From assembly GCA_029238555.1 (NCBI GenBank), contig JAQWFV010000148.1, positions 1 through 38,938 of the forward strand: a DNA stretch of 38,938 nucleotides. The letters are read 5' to 3'. Below are positions 16,687-25,987 of the stretch, in pieces. How positions within the stretch are numbered: position 1 is the first letter of the stretch; each line of letters opens with the position of its first letter. Under the pieces are notes generated by a model. It searched no databases. It saw only the letters and a program-made list of their open reading frames with translations, and was not told where the DNA came from. Origin of the DNA: Flavobacteriaceae bacterium (GTDB taxonomy: Bacteria > Bacteroidota > Bacteroidia > Flavobacteriales > Flavobacteriaceae). The position numbers were made by a program, and so were the translations under genes.

Positions 16687-17991
16687 TTAAGCAGGAAGGT
16701 TGTCGTCCCAATTCTTTTCTAAAGGCTCATCCTTTAATTTACCAATAGATTTAGCCACTAACATAGATACGGCTGCATCTCCTGTGACATTCACAACAGT
16801 TCTACACATATCTAAAGGCCTGTCTACCGCAAAAATCAAAGCCAATCCTGCCTCTGGAATACCCGCTTGAGCTAACACAATTACCAACATAACCATTCCA
16901 GCACCTGGAACAGCAGCGCTACCTATAGAAGCTAAAGTGGCTGTAACAATAATGCCTAATTGGGTGTAAAAATCTAAATCCATACCAAAGGCTTGAGCGA
17001 TAAATACCGCTGCTACTGCTTGGTATAAACTCGATCCATCCATATTAACTGTTGCTCCAATCGGAAGTACAAAACTAGTCACTTCCTCCTCCACACCAAG
17101 GTGCTCCTCTACCCTTTCCATGGTTACAGGAAGTGTAGCTGCACTTGAAGAGGTTGAAAAAGCTAGTAATTGCGCAGGTGAAATACCTTTAACAAAGAAG
17201 GATGGTGAACGTTTAGTGAATATATAGACCACTAAAATATAAAACCCAATCATAATTGCTAATCCTAGAAGTACACATAAAGCATACCAGCCAAGGGCTT
17301 TAAATAAGTCTGCACTTGGCGCTTCAACAACCAATGCAGCCAATAAAGCAAATACACCGTAGGGAGCAGCAAGCATAATTAAATCAATCAATTTTAGTAT
17401 GACTTCATTAAACCCATCAAAGAAATCTTTCACCGGCTTAGCTTGTTTTTCTGGAATTAGGATGAGGCCTATTCCAAAGAATATGGCGAAAAATATCACT
17501 TGCAACATATTGCCATTGTCACTAGCGGCTTTAAAAATATTCGAAGGCACTAGGTCTACTAAAGCTTGTAAAGGCCCAGATTCTTGTTGTTTTGCAGCAG
17601 CCATGATTTTTTCATTAGCGTCTCCAGAATAATTTTCAACCAATTCTAATCGAGTGGCTTCAGAAATAGAATTACCTGGTTTAATAATATTGACTATTCC
17701 AAGTCCAATAGTTACCGCAATAACAGTTGTTAGAATATATATACCAATGGTTCTTCCGCCCATTTTAGAGAGCTTAGAAATATCCTTAAGGTCTGAAATT
17801 CCTTTTATCAAAGAAGCTAGTATAAGAGGAACAGCAATGAGCTTTAGAGAATTAATGAAGATTGTTCCAAAAGGCTTTATAAAGTCAGATACAAAGTCTG
17901 GACCCCAGTTAAAATTAACCATTATAAAGGCAAATAATACCCCTAAGAACATTCCAATAAGTATTTTCCAATGCAATTCTAGTTTGCGCAT
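16687..17991 (-). CDS. Dicarboxylate/amino acid:cation symporter (DAACS family)
   Basis: This 434-residue inner-membrane symporter of the GltP/DctA/GltPh type takes up glutamate, aspartate or C4-dicarboxylates with sodium or protons. Eight membrane helices and two re-entrant hairpins are expected, and the hallmark segments are all there: FSTSSSAATLPVTMERV (hairpin 1), GATVNMDGSSLYQAV with the NMDG-type cation site, GSAAVPGAGMVML (hairpin 2), and DRPLDMCRTVVNVTGDA in the last helix. The D...R arrangement in the last segment fits acidic substrates. It follows aroC by two bases on the same strand, so it is probably read from the aroC promoter. Whether the ion is Na+ or H+ cannot be decided. Confidence 0.93.
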   Translation of the reverse strand: MRKLELHWKILIGMFLGVLFAFIMVNFNWGPDFVSDFIKPFGTIFINSLKLIAVPLILASLIKGISDLKDISKLSKMGGRTIGIYILTTVIAVTIGLGIVNIIKPGNSISEATRLELVENYSGDANEKIMAAAKQQESGPLQALVDLVPSNIFKAASDNGNMLQVIFFAIFFGIGLILIPEKQAKPVKDFFDGFNEVILKLIDLIMLAAPYGVFALLAALVVEAPSADLFKALGWYALCVLLGLAIMIGFYILVVYIFTKRSPSFFVKGISPAQLLAFSTSSSAATLPVTMERVEEHLGVEEEVTSFVLPIGATVNMDGSSLYQAVAAVFIAQAFGMDLDFYTQLGIIVTATLASIGSAAVPGAGMVMLVIVLAQAGIPEAGLALIFAVDRPLDMCRTVVNVTGDAAVSMLVAKSIGKLKDEPLEKNWDDNLPA

Positions 17992-17993
17992 AT

Positions 17994-19058
17994 CTATTTA
18001 GATTGAGTTTTATTAAAAAGGAGAGCATCTGCTAATACCATGGCAGCCATAGCTTCTACAATAGGTACTGCTCTTGGCACAACACAGGGATCGTGTCGTC
18101 CTTTTCCTTGGGTTTTTACCGCATTTCCCGCTTTATCTATAGTATCATAAGATTGTAGTACCGTAGCAACAGGCTTAAAAGCAACTCTGAAATAAATATC
18201 CATTCCATTGCTTATCCCTCCTTGAATACCTCCACTAAAATTTGTTTGTGTACTGCCGTCTGTATTAAATGCATCGTTGTGCTCACTTCCTTTCATGGTT
18301 ACCCCATGAAAACCACTACCAAACTCAAAACCTTTAACAGCATTTATAGACAGCATTGCTTTTCCTAGTTGGGCGTGCAATTTATCAAAAACAGGTTCTC
18401 CTAAGCCTACAGGTACATTTTTAATCACACAATCAATAACCCCCCCTATAGTGTCTCCTTGTTTTTTTATCTCTTTAATGTGCTGCTCCATTCTAGCAGC
18501 TACTTCATTATCTGGGCACCTCACATCGTTTGTTTCTGCTAAAGACAGGTCCAATTGGTCATAAGTCTTATCTAAAGTAATTTCACCCACTTGGGAAACA
18601 TAAGCCTGAAAAGACATTGGTGCTAAAAATTGCTTTGCTATAGCACCAGCAACAACTCTCGCTGCTGTTTCTCTAGCGCTACTTCTTCCTCCGCCTCTAT
18701 AGTCTCTAAAGCCGTATTTCTGGTCGTATACATAATCTGCATGAGAAGGTCTGTAAGAATCCTTTATATGGGAGTAGTCTGCAGATTTCTGGTTGGTGTT
18801 AAAAATAGCAAAACCAATAGGTGTTCCTGTAGTTCTTCCCTCAAATACACCAGACAGTATCTTCACTTCATCCGGTTCTTTTCGTTGGGTAACAATAGCA
18901 GATTGCCCTGGTTTTCTTCTGTCTAAATCTCTTTGTATGGCTTTCATATCTAAAACCACTCCTGAAGGACAACCATCAATAACACCGCCAATGGCTTCTC
19001 CATGAGATTCACCATAACTACTGAGTTTAAAAAGGGTACCGAAACTATTACCTGCCAT
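17994..19058 (-). CDS. aroC: Chorismate synthase
   Basis: AroC converts 5-enolpyruvylshikimate-3-phosphate to chorismate using reduced FMN, the last step of the shikimate pathway. The 354-residue product shows the signatures [19 protein letters not shown] near the start, [19 protein letters not shown] in the middle, and [14 protein letters not shown] at the end. I start at the ATG at 19058, giving [11 protein letters not shown], the usual family start. A longer frame open to 19124 is rejected because the promoter (19073-19103) lies inside it and its extra residues look like translated non-coding DNA. The dicarboxylate symporter gene starts two bases after its stop, forming a two-gene operon. 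Confidence 0.96.
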   Translation of the reverse strand: MAGNSFGTLFKLSSYGESHGEAIGGVIDGCPSGVVLDMKAIQRDLDRRKPGQSAIVTQRKEPDEVKILSGVFEGRTTGTPIGFAIFNTNQKSADYSHIKDSYRPSHADYVYDQKYGFRDYRGGGRSSARETAARVVAGAIAKQFLAPMSFQAYVSQVGEITLDKTYDQLDLSLAETNDVRCPDNEVAARMEQHIKEIKKQGDTIGGVIDCVIKNVPVGLGEPVFDKLHAQLGKAMLSINAVKGFEFGSGFHGVTMKGSEHNDAFNTDGSTQTNFSGGIQGGISNGMDIYFRVAFKPVATVLQSYDTIDKAGNAVKTQGKGRHDPCVVPRAVPIVEAMAAMVLADALLFNKTQSK

Positions 19059-19072
19059 AATAAAAATAAAAT

Positions 19073-19103
19073 CAAATATACTTTTTAATGGGTCCCTATC
19101 AAA
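19073..19103 (-). promoter_or_regulatory. Predicted promoter of aroC and the symporter gene
   Basis: On the minus strand TTTG (19103-19100) is followed after exactly 19 bases by TATATTTG (19080-19073), a perfect match to the Bacteroidota housekeeping promoter. The aroC ATG at 19058 lies 14 bases further on. This is one of the clearest promoters in the window. Confidence 0.75.
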
Positions 19104-19240
19104 ATTTAGTGTTTTATAATTCACAATTAACCTATGGAAAACATTGAGGCAATTAATTTAACCAACTGTTTATGAGAACTTAACTTATCGTTTAAACCTC
19201 AAAGCCAGAAAAAATAGAAATTTGAATAAATTATATTGTT

Positions 19241-20071
19241 TTGAAAAAAAGACCCTTAGATATTGCCGTTATTTCAGATGTTCATCTAGGCACTTATGGG
19301 TGTCATGCAGACGAGCTTTTAACTTATCTCAATAGTATTGCACCAAAAAAATTAATTCTAAATGGTGACATTGTAGATATTTGGCAGTTTAGCAAGCGCT
19401 ACTTTCCCAAATCACATTTAAAAATCATAAAAAAAATTATCAATATGGCCTCAAAGGGAACTGAAGTCATATATATCACAGGAAATCACGACGAGCTGTT
19501 GCGAAGATTTTCAGATACAAAAATGGGAAACTTCAGTATTGTAGACAAGCTAATACTGGATCTAAATGGGCAAAAAGCATGGTTTTTTCACGGAGATGTT
19601 TTTGACCTCTCCATTCAAAATGCCAAATGGCTCGCACGATTGGGTGGCTATGGATATGATTCTCTGATTCTGATGAATCGCTGGGTAAATTGGTGCTTAG
19701 ATAAAATGGGCAAGGAAAAATACTCCCTTTCAAGTAAAATTAAACAGTCTGTAAAATCTGCAGTTAAATACGTCCAAGACTTTGAAGAAACTGCAGCCAG
19801 TTTAGCCATTGAAAACGGCTATGACTATGTAGTATGTGGCCACATTCACCAAACAAAAAAAGAGATTATAGAAACCCCTAAAGGGCGCACCACTTATCTA
19901 AATTCAGGAGACTGGGTAGAGAGCTTAACCGCATTAGAATTTCATTTTAACAGGTGGAAAGTCTACCACTATCAAAACGATAAACTGGTGCCATTTTTCT
20001 CTAGCGAACCAGAAGATGACATAGATATTATCCCTTTGTTTCCAGAATATTTAAAGAAGGGATTCCTTTAA
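19241..20071 (+). CDS. LpxH-like calcineurin-type phosphoesterase (probable UDP-2,3-diacylglucosamine diphosphatase)
   Basis: The 276-residue metallophosphoesterase has the full metal-binding set: SDVHLG (D13, H15), NGDIVD (D43), TGNHDE (N82, H83), FHGD and CGHIHQ near 200. It belongs to the COG2908 group that contains LpxH, which splits UDP-2,3-diacylglucosamine into lipid X and UMP in lipid A synthesis. Bacteroidota often carry more than one member of this group, so the exact substrate is not assured. No ATG fits; translation most likely begins at the TTG at 19241, which puts the first metal motif at the expected distance. Its 3' end overlaps the convergent FAD/Fe-S oxidase gene by 21 bases. 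Confidence 0.82.
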   Translation: MKKRPLDIAVISDVHLGTYGCHADELLTYLNSIAPKKLILNGDIVDIWQFSKRYFPKSHLKIIKKIINMASKGTEVIYITGNHDELLRRFSDTKMGNFSIVDKLILDLNGQKAWFFHGDVFDLSIQNAKWLARLGGYGYDSLILMNRWVNWCLDKMGKEKYSLSSKIKQSVKSAVKYVQDFEETAASLAIENGYDYVVCGHIHQTKKEIIETPKGRTTYLNSGDWVESLTALEFHFNRWKVYHYQNDKLVPFFSSEPEDDIDIIPLFPEYLKKGFL

Positions 20072-22963
20072 AATAGTAATGGGGTGTTTGGCGTCTCTTT
20101 GGGTACCATCTTTTATTTGGTGTCTACAAGAAGTTCCGTTTGCAGCAATTATAACGTTTTCAGCGGCCTTAGAGACCGCAGGAAACAAGGTTAAAGCACC
20201 AACAGACATACTCAAGTCGTAATGTTCTTCTTCATAACCAAAAGAGCCAGCCATACCACAACATCCTGAAGGGATTAAGGTGACCTTATGTTTAGATGGA
20301 ATATTTAATAAGTCAAAAGTTACCTTAGAATTTACCAAAGATTTCTGGTGGCAATGGACATGGACTTTAATTTGTTTTTCATTGTTGTGAAACATTTCAG
20401 GACTAATTTCTCCACGATTAAACTCAGCCACGAGAAATTCCTCGATCAAAAATGAATGCAAAGCCAATTTTTCTACCATGGCATGATCCGGACTCAAACG
20501 CTTGTATTCGTCTCTAAAACTCAAAATAGCAGAAGGCTCAATCCCTAAAATAGGCCACTGCTGTTCCAGAAACAAAGAAGCGTCACTTATATTTCTTTCT
20601 GCAATGGCTTTGGCTTGTTTCAAATATCCTTTAGATATAAAAGTCCTGCCGCTTTCTGCTTGCCACAGTTGCACTTTATACCCCAGATTAAGCAGTAATA
20701 AAATGGCATCTTTACCTATCTCTATATCCATATAGCGAGTAAACTCATCTACGTACAAGACAACTGTTTGCTTGGTCAATTCAAATTTCTTTGATTGATG
20801 GTCTAAAAATTTCTGAAAATTAAAACGCCCCACCTCTGGCAGAGATCTTTTTTGAGACACCCCACTCAAACGCTTAATTACTCCAGATAAAGGAGACTTG
20901 TACACCGCATTAGTCAAAGGCGCCACCAAACTGCTCAGTTTGTTTAATTGGGTGTTGTAAGCAAATAACTTTGACCTAAAGCTATACCCATTTGCTTCCT
21001 GATACTGATATAAAAACTCCGCTTTATAAGAGGCTATATCTACATTACTAGGGCATTCACTGCTACAGGCCTTACAACTTAAGCAAAGGTCAAAAACTTC
21101 TTTTAAAGCTTGGTTGTCAAAAGCATTCCTGGGTTCCTTTAATGAATTAGGGTGTGTCAAAAACTCCCTCAATGCATTAGCCCTCCCCCTAGTCGTATCT
21201 TTTTCGTTTTTTGTCACATGGTAACTTGGACACATTCCACCAGCAGATTCGTGAGTTTTTCTACAATCACCACTACCATTACAAGATTCAGCTGCCCTTA
21301 AAATTCCTTGCTTGTCTGAAAAATCTAATAAGGTGTCTATGTTAGGTTCCTCCCTGTTAATTTCATACCTCAGTGATGCATCCATAGCATAAGCCTTGAC
21401 AATTTTACCAGGATTAAAAATACCATTAGGGTCAAACAATTGTTTTACAGACTCTAAGAGCGCATAATTCTCTGCTCCAATAAGCATAGGAATAAACTCT
21501 GCCCTTACAATACCATCTCCATGTTCTCCACTAAATGAGCCCTTGTATTTTTTAGTTAAGTGAGCAACATCTGTAGTAATGGCTCTAAATAATGAGACGT
21601 CCTTAGATTCTTTTAAATTTAAAATAGGCCTTAGATGGATTTCACCAGCACCTGCATGGGCATAATACACCGCATCCTGGTCATAACGTTTCATAATGGA
21701 AGTAAATTCTCCAATAAAATCTTTTAAGTCTTCCAAAGCAACCGCAGTATCTTCTATACATGCCACCGCTTTTTTATCTCCAACCATATTTCCAAGAAGC
21801 CCTAATCCAGCTTTTCTAAGTGCTCCAGCTCTTCCAATATCCGATCCCCTTAAAATAGGGGCAGCATAACTCCATCCAGATGTATTAATCTGGTCCAGTA
21901 GCACACTTAGATTTTCCTGAAGGGCTTCCTCTGAAAAAGCCCTTACTTCCAACATTAAAACAGCGGCAGGGTCTCCTTCTATAAACTTGCGGTTTTCTGA
22001 TTGTTCTCTATTGCTTTTGGTACAGTCTAAAATGATTTTATCCATCATTTCGCAGGTATACAAATCACATTTCATCACTGGAGCAACATCTTTTAGGCAA
22101 TCCTCAAGACTGTTGTAGTGTGTTACGACCATAGCAGCATAAGACGGTGGAATGTCGTCTAATTGTAAAGTAATTTCTGTGGTCAAGGCAAGCGTACCTT
22201 CACTACCAGAGAGCAAATGCGCCATATTAAAAGGTGCATTACCTCCAAGAATATCTGCTTCCAATAAAAGGTCAATCGCATAACCTGTATTCCTTCTGTG
22301 TATCTCTTTCTTTGGAAAAGCTTCTGTGATTTGAGATTGAATCTCCAAGGGCGACAACAAATCATGTATGCCCTTGTATATTTGGCCTTCGGCCGACGCC
22401 TCAAGCATTTTATCTTTAAAAGCATCACTGCTTAAATCCTTAAATTCTGCAGTACTTCCATCCCACAACACTGTTTTCATGGAAACAACTTTCTCTCTCG
22501 TAACACCGTATTTTATTGAAGTTGTGCCAGAGGAATTATTTCCCACCATGCCACCAATCATACAACGATTTGCAGTAGAGGTGTTTGGACCAAAAAATAA
22601 TCCATGGGGGGCTAAATAATCATTGAGTTCATCTCTAATCACACCAGGCTGAACAGTGACCTGTTTCTTAGTCAAGTTCAATGAAATAATATTAGTGAAA
22701 TATTTGGAGACGTCTACCACTAACCCATCTCCTACGCATTGACCTGCAAGAGATGTCCCGGCAGTTCGTGGAATTAAGCCCACGCCATTTTCATTACAAA
22801 ATTGAACAATGCTTTGAAGGTCTTCAAGGTCTTTAGGAAATGCTACTCCTAGGGGCATTTTCCGGTAAACAGATGCATCTGTTGCATATAAAGCCTTGCT
22901 TAAAGGATCTAATTGAACAGATCCATTAAGCGATTGAGATAATTTTTCTAAAGCAACATTCAT
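20051..22963 (-). CDS. FAD-linked oxidase fused to Fe-S/CCG subunit (GlcD-GlcF-like fusion)
   Basis: The 970-residue protein joins two enzymes that are separate in glycolate or D-lactate oxidases. The N-terminal part (about 1-530) is a FAD-binding type 4 oxidase: PRTAGTSLAGQCVGDGLVVD is the FAD/pyrophosphate site near 60-80, and GEHGDGIVRAEF lies near 480. The middle has two 4Fe-4S sets, one CNGSGDCRK...GGMCPS (near 560-580) and the other CLSCKACSSECPSNVD (near 630). The C-terminal CCG region has HCHQKSL and SGCCGMAGSFGYE, a heterodisulfide-reductase-like module. It probably oxidises a 2-hydroxyacid such as D-lactate or glycolate and passes electrons to the respiratory chain. The substrate is not determined, and no partner gene is adjacent. 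Confidence 0.92.
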   Translation of the reverse strand: MNVALEKLSQSLNGSVQLDPLSKALYATDASVYRKMPLGVAFPKDLEDLQSIVQFCNENGVGLIPRTAGTSLAGQCVGDGLVVDVSKYFTNIISLNLTKKQVTVQPGVIRDELNDYLAPHGLFFGPNTSTANRCMIGGMVGNNSSGTTSIKYGVTREKVVSMKTVLWDGSTAEFKDLSSDAFKDKMLEASAEGQIYKGIHDLLSPLEIQSQITEAFPKKEIHRRNTGYAIDLLLEADILGGNAPFNMAHLLSGSEGTLALTTEITLQLDDIPPSYAAMVVTHYNSLEDCLKDVAPVMKCDLYTCEMMDKIILDCTKSNREQSENRKFIEGDPAAVLMLEVRAFSEEALQENLSVLLDQINTSGWSYAAPILRGSDIGRAGALRKAGLGLLGNMVGDKKAVACIEDTAVALEDLKDFIGEFTSIMKRYDQDAVYYAHAGAGEIHLRPILNLKESKDVSLFRAITTDVAHLTKKYKGSFSGEHGDGIVRAEFIPMLIGAENYALLESVKQLFDPNGIFNPGKIVKAYAMDASLRYEINREEPNIDTLLDFSDKQGILRAAESCNGSGDCRKTHESAGGMCPSYHVTKNEKDTTRGRANALREFLTHPNSLKEPRNAFDNQALKEVFDLCLSCKACSSECPSNVDIASYKAEFLYQYQEANGYSFRSKLFAYNTQLNKLSSLVAPLTNAVYKSPLSGVIKRLSGVSQKRSLPEVGRFNFQKFLDHQSKKFELTKQTVVLYVDEFTRYMDIEIGKDAILLLLNLGYKVQLWQAESGRTFISKGYLKQAKAIAERNISDASLFLEQQWPILGIEPSAILSFRDEYKRLSPDHAMVEKLALHSFLIEEFLVAEFNRGEISPEMFHNNEKQIKVHVHCHQKSLVNSKVTFDLLNIPSKHKVTLIPSGCCGMAGSFGYEEEHYDLSMSVGALTLFPAVSKAAENVIIAANGTSCRHQIKDGTQRDAKHPITILKESLL

Positions 22964-23102
22964 GGAAAAACAAAATTTTAAGTAAAAATACTTTATTTAA
23001 GTTTTACCGTAATACAGATCTATTGAAAACAAACAATTTAAAGTTATTTATATCGAAAATTAAAAATACCTGGTGGCTTTTTTAAATTATGACAGATAAG
23101 TT

Positions 23103-23110
23103 TACCTTTG
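23103..23110 (+). promoter_or_regulatory. Predicted -7 box of the TlpA-like gene
   Basis: TACCTTTG matches TAnnTTTG and ends 20 bases before the ATG at 23131. A -33 TTG is not clear; a T-rich run lies at the expected place. Confidence 0.45.
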
Positions 23111-23130
23111 GAAACATAAAATAATTTCAA

Positions 23131-24270
23131 ATGACATTTATTTCCACTTTTTCCTTAAAAAAGATTACTGTTAAATCAATTTTAGTATTGTTCGGTCTTG
23201 GACTTATGCTTGCTTGTAGTAATCAAGGGGGGTATAGCCTTAAAATTGAGGTGAAAGATTTACCAGATCAATCTAAAGTATTTTTAAAATATATAGATGC
23301 TACAAATTCTCCCATAACGGTAGACTCAACTGCTGCAGTAAATGGGCTAGCCACTTTTAAGGGTTCACAGGAATTTCCAGCCATGCATTATTTATTCTTT
23401 GAAAATGCCAATGGCAATATCCCCGTAATTTTAGAAAATGCCCGTATAGAAGTAAAGGCACAAAAGGACAGTCTCAATATGGCTAAACTCAGTGGGAGTG
23501 ATCAAAATATTTGGTTCTCAGAATTTGTGACTACATCGCAAGGATTTTCAGAAAGAGCTAATGGAATTGCCAATGACCTACAAAACGCTAGAGCGAACGG
23601 AAAAGAAGCATTTATTGATTCGCTGAGAGAAGAATATATGGAGTTGCAAGAAGAGGCTAAATCTTACGAAATCAATTTTGCTGCAGAACATCCTGGCTCC
23701 CTCATCACCGTTTTACTAATTGAACGAATGTTTGCCTCTAAAGCGGTTGAAGAACAAAAAATTAAAGAATTAATAGAAGCGATCAGTCCGGAGATAAAAC
23801 AAACCGATGCTGGCAAAAAGTTAATGACCCTTTGGGAAGCTAACTTAAGTACTGCCATTGGAAGTAAAGCAATCGATTTTTCTGGGCCTAATCCGAATGG
23901 AGAAACCATCTCACTCTCTGCTTTGAAAGGTAAAGTGACCATCATTGACTTTTGGGCAGCCTGGTGCAAACCATGTAGGGCAGAAAATCCGAATGTGGTA
24001 GCGGTTTACAATCAATACCACGAAAAGGGTCTTGAGATTATAAGCATTTCTCTTGATAAGAAAAAAGAGGATTGGATCACAGCAATCGCGGCGGATCAAA
24101 TGGATTGGCACCACATTTCTTCATTGGCTTATTTTAGTGACCCAATTGCAAAACAATACAATATTAATGCTATTCCAGCTACATTTATTTTGGATGAAAA
24201 TGGAACCATTGTAGCCAAAGACCTCAGGGGAGCAGCTCTAGGGGCTCAAATCGCTAAGATGCTGCCTTAA
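23131..24270 (+). CDS. TlpA-family thiol-disulfide oxidoreductase lipoprotein with DUF4369-like N-terminus
   Basis: This 379-residue exported protein has a lipoprotein signal (LGLMLAC, Cys29), so it is anchored to a membrane facing the periplasm. Residues about 33-130 form a beta-rich region with the wording of DUF4369 (a domain typical of Bacteroidota TlpA-like proteins, for example VFLKYIDATNSPI). A helical segment follows, and from about 245 a thioredoxin domain of the AhpC/TSA-TlpA type. The redox motif is WAAWCKPCRAE with Cys279 and Cys282, and the cis-proline loop is NAIPATFILD. It likely reduces or reshuffles disulfides of envelope proteins, such as cytochrome c maturation partners. 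It stands alone, ended by a strong terminator. Confidence 0.92.
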   Translation: MTFISTFSLKKITVKSILVLFGLGLMLACSNQGGYSLKIEVKDLPDQSKVFLKYIDATNSPITVDSTAAVNGLATFKGSQEFPAMHYLFFENANGNIPVILENARIEVKAQKDSLNMAKLSGSDQNIWFSEFVTTSQGFSERANGIANDLQNARANGKEAFIDSLREEYMELQEEAKSYEINFAAEHPGSLITVLLIERMFASKAVEEQKIKELIEAISPEIKQTDAGKKLMTLWEANLSTAIGSKAIDFSGPNPNGETISLSALKGKVTIIDFWAAWCKPCRAENPNVVAVYNQYHEKGLEIISISLDKKKEDWITAIAADQMDWHHISSLAYFSDPIAKQYNINAIPATFILDENGTIVAKDLRGAALGAQIAKMLP

Positions 24271-24290
24271 AAAAATAAATACATCATTTT

Positions 24291-24334
24291 AAATGGCTTT
24301 ATGGGAATAAAAACTTTCCACAAAGCCATTTTTT
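24291..24334 (+). terminator. Strong intrinsic terminator after the TlpA-like gene
   Basis: AAATGGCTTT (24291-24300) pairs perfectly with AAAGCCATTT (24322-24331). An inner stem TGGGAA/TTTCCA is closed over a 7-base loop, and a T run follows. It lies between convergent genes. The T-tract favours the plus strand, and the hairpin itself could also help end the rhomboid transcript. Confidence 0.8.
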
Positions 24335-24983
24335 ATTCAAAACTGTCCTTATATAGCAACACCCCCATAAATACTAATGGGGCTAATAAACAAATAGCCG
24401 CTATAGGATTTGCGGTGAGTTGGCTAGGTACATAAACAATGGCCATGAGTAAACCGCCAATTGCTCCTCCAAAATGTGCAGAGTGACCAATATTTCCTGT
24501 CCTCTTTTTCATTCCGTAAATAGTGTATATCATATAGCCCAATCCAACTACATAAGCAGGAAGTGGAATAGGAATAAATAGTATTCCCAATCTCATTTCA
24601 GGCATAAGGTAAATAGCAGCATACAGCACTCCTGTTACTGCCCCACTCGCACCAACAGCGCTGTAATAGGGTTCCTTCTTATGAATAAACAAACCAAAAT
24701 AACTTCCCAAAAACAAGCTTACCACATAGATAATGACCAATGCAACAGGACCTAATAATTGGACAATTACATCTGAAAAGAAGTAAAAAGTAAACAAATT
24801 AAAAATAAGGTGGTTCACATCTACATGAAGAAAACCAGCTGTAAATAACCTTTTATAATCTCCTTGTTGAATAGACTTTATCTGAAATTTGTAGCGATCA
24901 AAAAATGAAGCGTCGCTAAAACCTTTAAAAGACACTAAACCGTTAAGTGCCATGATTAATATTGTTATTGGGTGCATGTTCAT
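24333..24983 (-). CDS. Rhomboid-family intramembrane serine protease
   Basis: The 216-residue polytopic membrane protease has six hydrophobic helices. The catalytic serine is in GASGAVTG (Ser113) and the paired histidine in HSAHFGGAIGG (His170). The oxyanion-supporting H-x3-N is in VNHLIFN (His58, Asn62). All active-site parts are therefore present and it should be active. It cleaves transmembrane substrates near the outer face of the inner membrane; the substrates are unknown. Two ATG codons (24983 and 24977) are close together and I keep the first. Its stop codon overlaps the T-tract of the terminator shared with the TlpA-like gene. Confidence 0.93.
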   Translation of the reverse strand: MNMHPITILIMALNGLVSFKGFSDASFFDRYKFQIKSIQQGDYKRLFTAGFLHVDVNHLIFNLFTFYFFSDVIVQLLGPVALVIIYVVSLFLGSYFGLFIHKKEPYYSAVGASGAVTGVLYAAIYLMPEMRLGILFIPIPLPAYVVGLGYMIYTIYGMKKRTGNIGHSAHFGGAIGGLLMAIVYVPSQLTANPIAAICLLAPLVFMGVLLYKDSFE

Positions 24984-25071
24984 GATTAAAAATCAAAAGA
25001 TTGATCACGAAGATACACTTCATGGAATTAAAAACTAAAATATCCCTACATTTACCCTTTAATTAAATACA

Positions 25072-25956
25072 ATGCATTTACTGGTATTCATTCTTATCTA
25101 CCCACACTTATGGGTAGTATCCAAATTACCTAGGCCACTTTTCTATCTATTGTCTGATATTTTCTTTGTTAAATTATTTTATTTTTTTGGCTACAGAAAA
25201 AAAGTAGTGTTGGAGAATCTTGTCCTCTGTTTCCCCAATAAAGAGCTCAAAGAACTCCAACTTATTAGAAGACAATTTTACAGACACTTATGTGATTTAT
25301 TTATGGAAATGGTTAAAACCATGAACCTCAGTAAGGCTGGAGTAAAAGAGCGGTATCAGGTTCAGAATATTAATGTCCTAAATGAGATTTTAAAAACAAA
25401 GTCTGTATTGTTGGTTTGTTCTCATTACGCCAATTGGGAATGGAATGTGAGTATAAACAATTATATATCAGAAAAAGGCTATGCCGTTTACCAGAAAATT
25501 GGCAATCCTTATTTTGACGCTTGGATCAAAAAATTGAGAAGTAGGTGGAATACCACACCCATCACACAGGCAGAAACCTTTAGAACCATTGTACAGAATG
25601 AAAAAAATGGCGTAAAAGCAGTCTATGGTATGGTAGCAGATCAATCTCCTCCAATGTCCAAAGCAAAAGCTTGGGGTTCCTTCATGGGCGTAGAGGTTCC
25701 TGTTTATAACGGCGCAGAAGTACTGGCACAAAAATTAGACTTAGCCGTGGTGTTTTTAAGGGTTAAAAAAGCAAAAAGAGGGATGTTTCACGCTACTTTT
25801 GAGCCCATTACTACTAGTGGTGCTCATACAACTCCGGGAGAAATAACCAAAGAATTTCTTCTTAAAGCGGAGTCTCAAATTCAGGAGGAACCTGCCCATT
25901 ATCTATGGACCCACAAACGTTGGAAACACCGCGGTAAAAAACCAATGGGTGAATAA
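25072..25956 (+). CDS. Lipid A biosynthesis acyltransferase (LpxL/HtrB-like)
   Basis: The 294-residue membrane-bound acyltransferase adds a secondary acyl chain to the lipid A precursor. An N-terminal hydrophobic anchor (about 3-40) is followed by the family pattern. The catalytic H-x4-E is SHYANWEW (His118, Glu123), and VLENLVLCFPNK lies near 46-57. Further on come GMVADQSPP, the block around residues 188-196, and HYLWTHKRWKHR at the end. Length is close to that of E. coli LpxL (306). Bacteroidota lipid A usually carries five acyl chains, fitting one such enzyme. It is one of three lipid A-type genes in the window, all unlinked. Confidence 0.9.
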   Translation: MHLLVFILIYPHLWVVSKLPRPLFYLLSDIFFVKLFYFFGYRKKVVLENLVLCFPNKELKELQLIRRQFYRHLCDLFMEMVKTMNLSKAGVKERYQVQNINVLNEILKTKSVLLVCSHYANWEWNVSINNYISEKGYAVYQKIGNPYFDAWIKKLRSRWNTTPITQAETFRTIVQNEKNGVKAVYGMVADQSPPMSKAKAWGSFMGVEVPVYNGAEVLAQKLDLAVVFLRVKKAKRGMFHATFEPITTSGAHTTPGEITKEFLLKAESQIQEEPAHYLWTHKRWKHRGKKPMGE

Positions 25957-25987
25957 GTTCTCAAAAAAATGAAAAACAAGACGCCTC

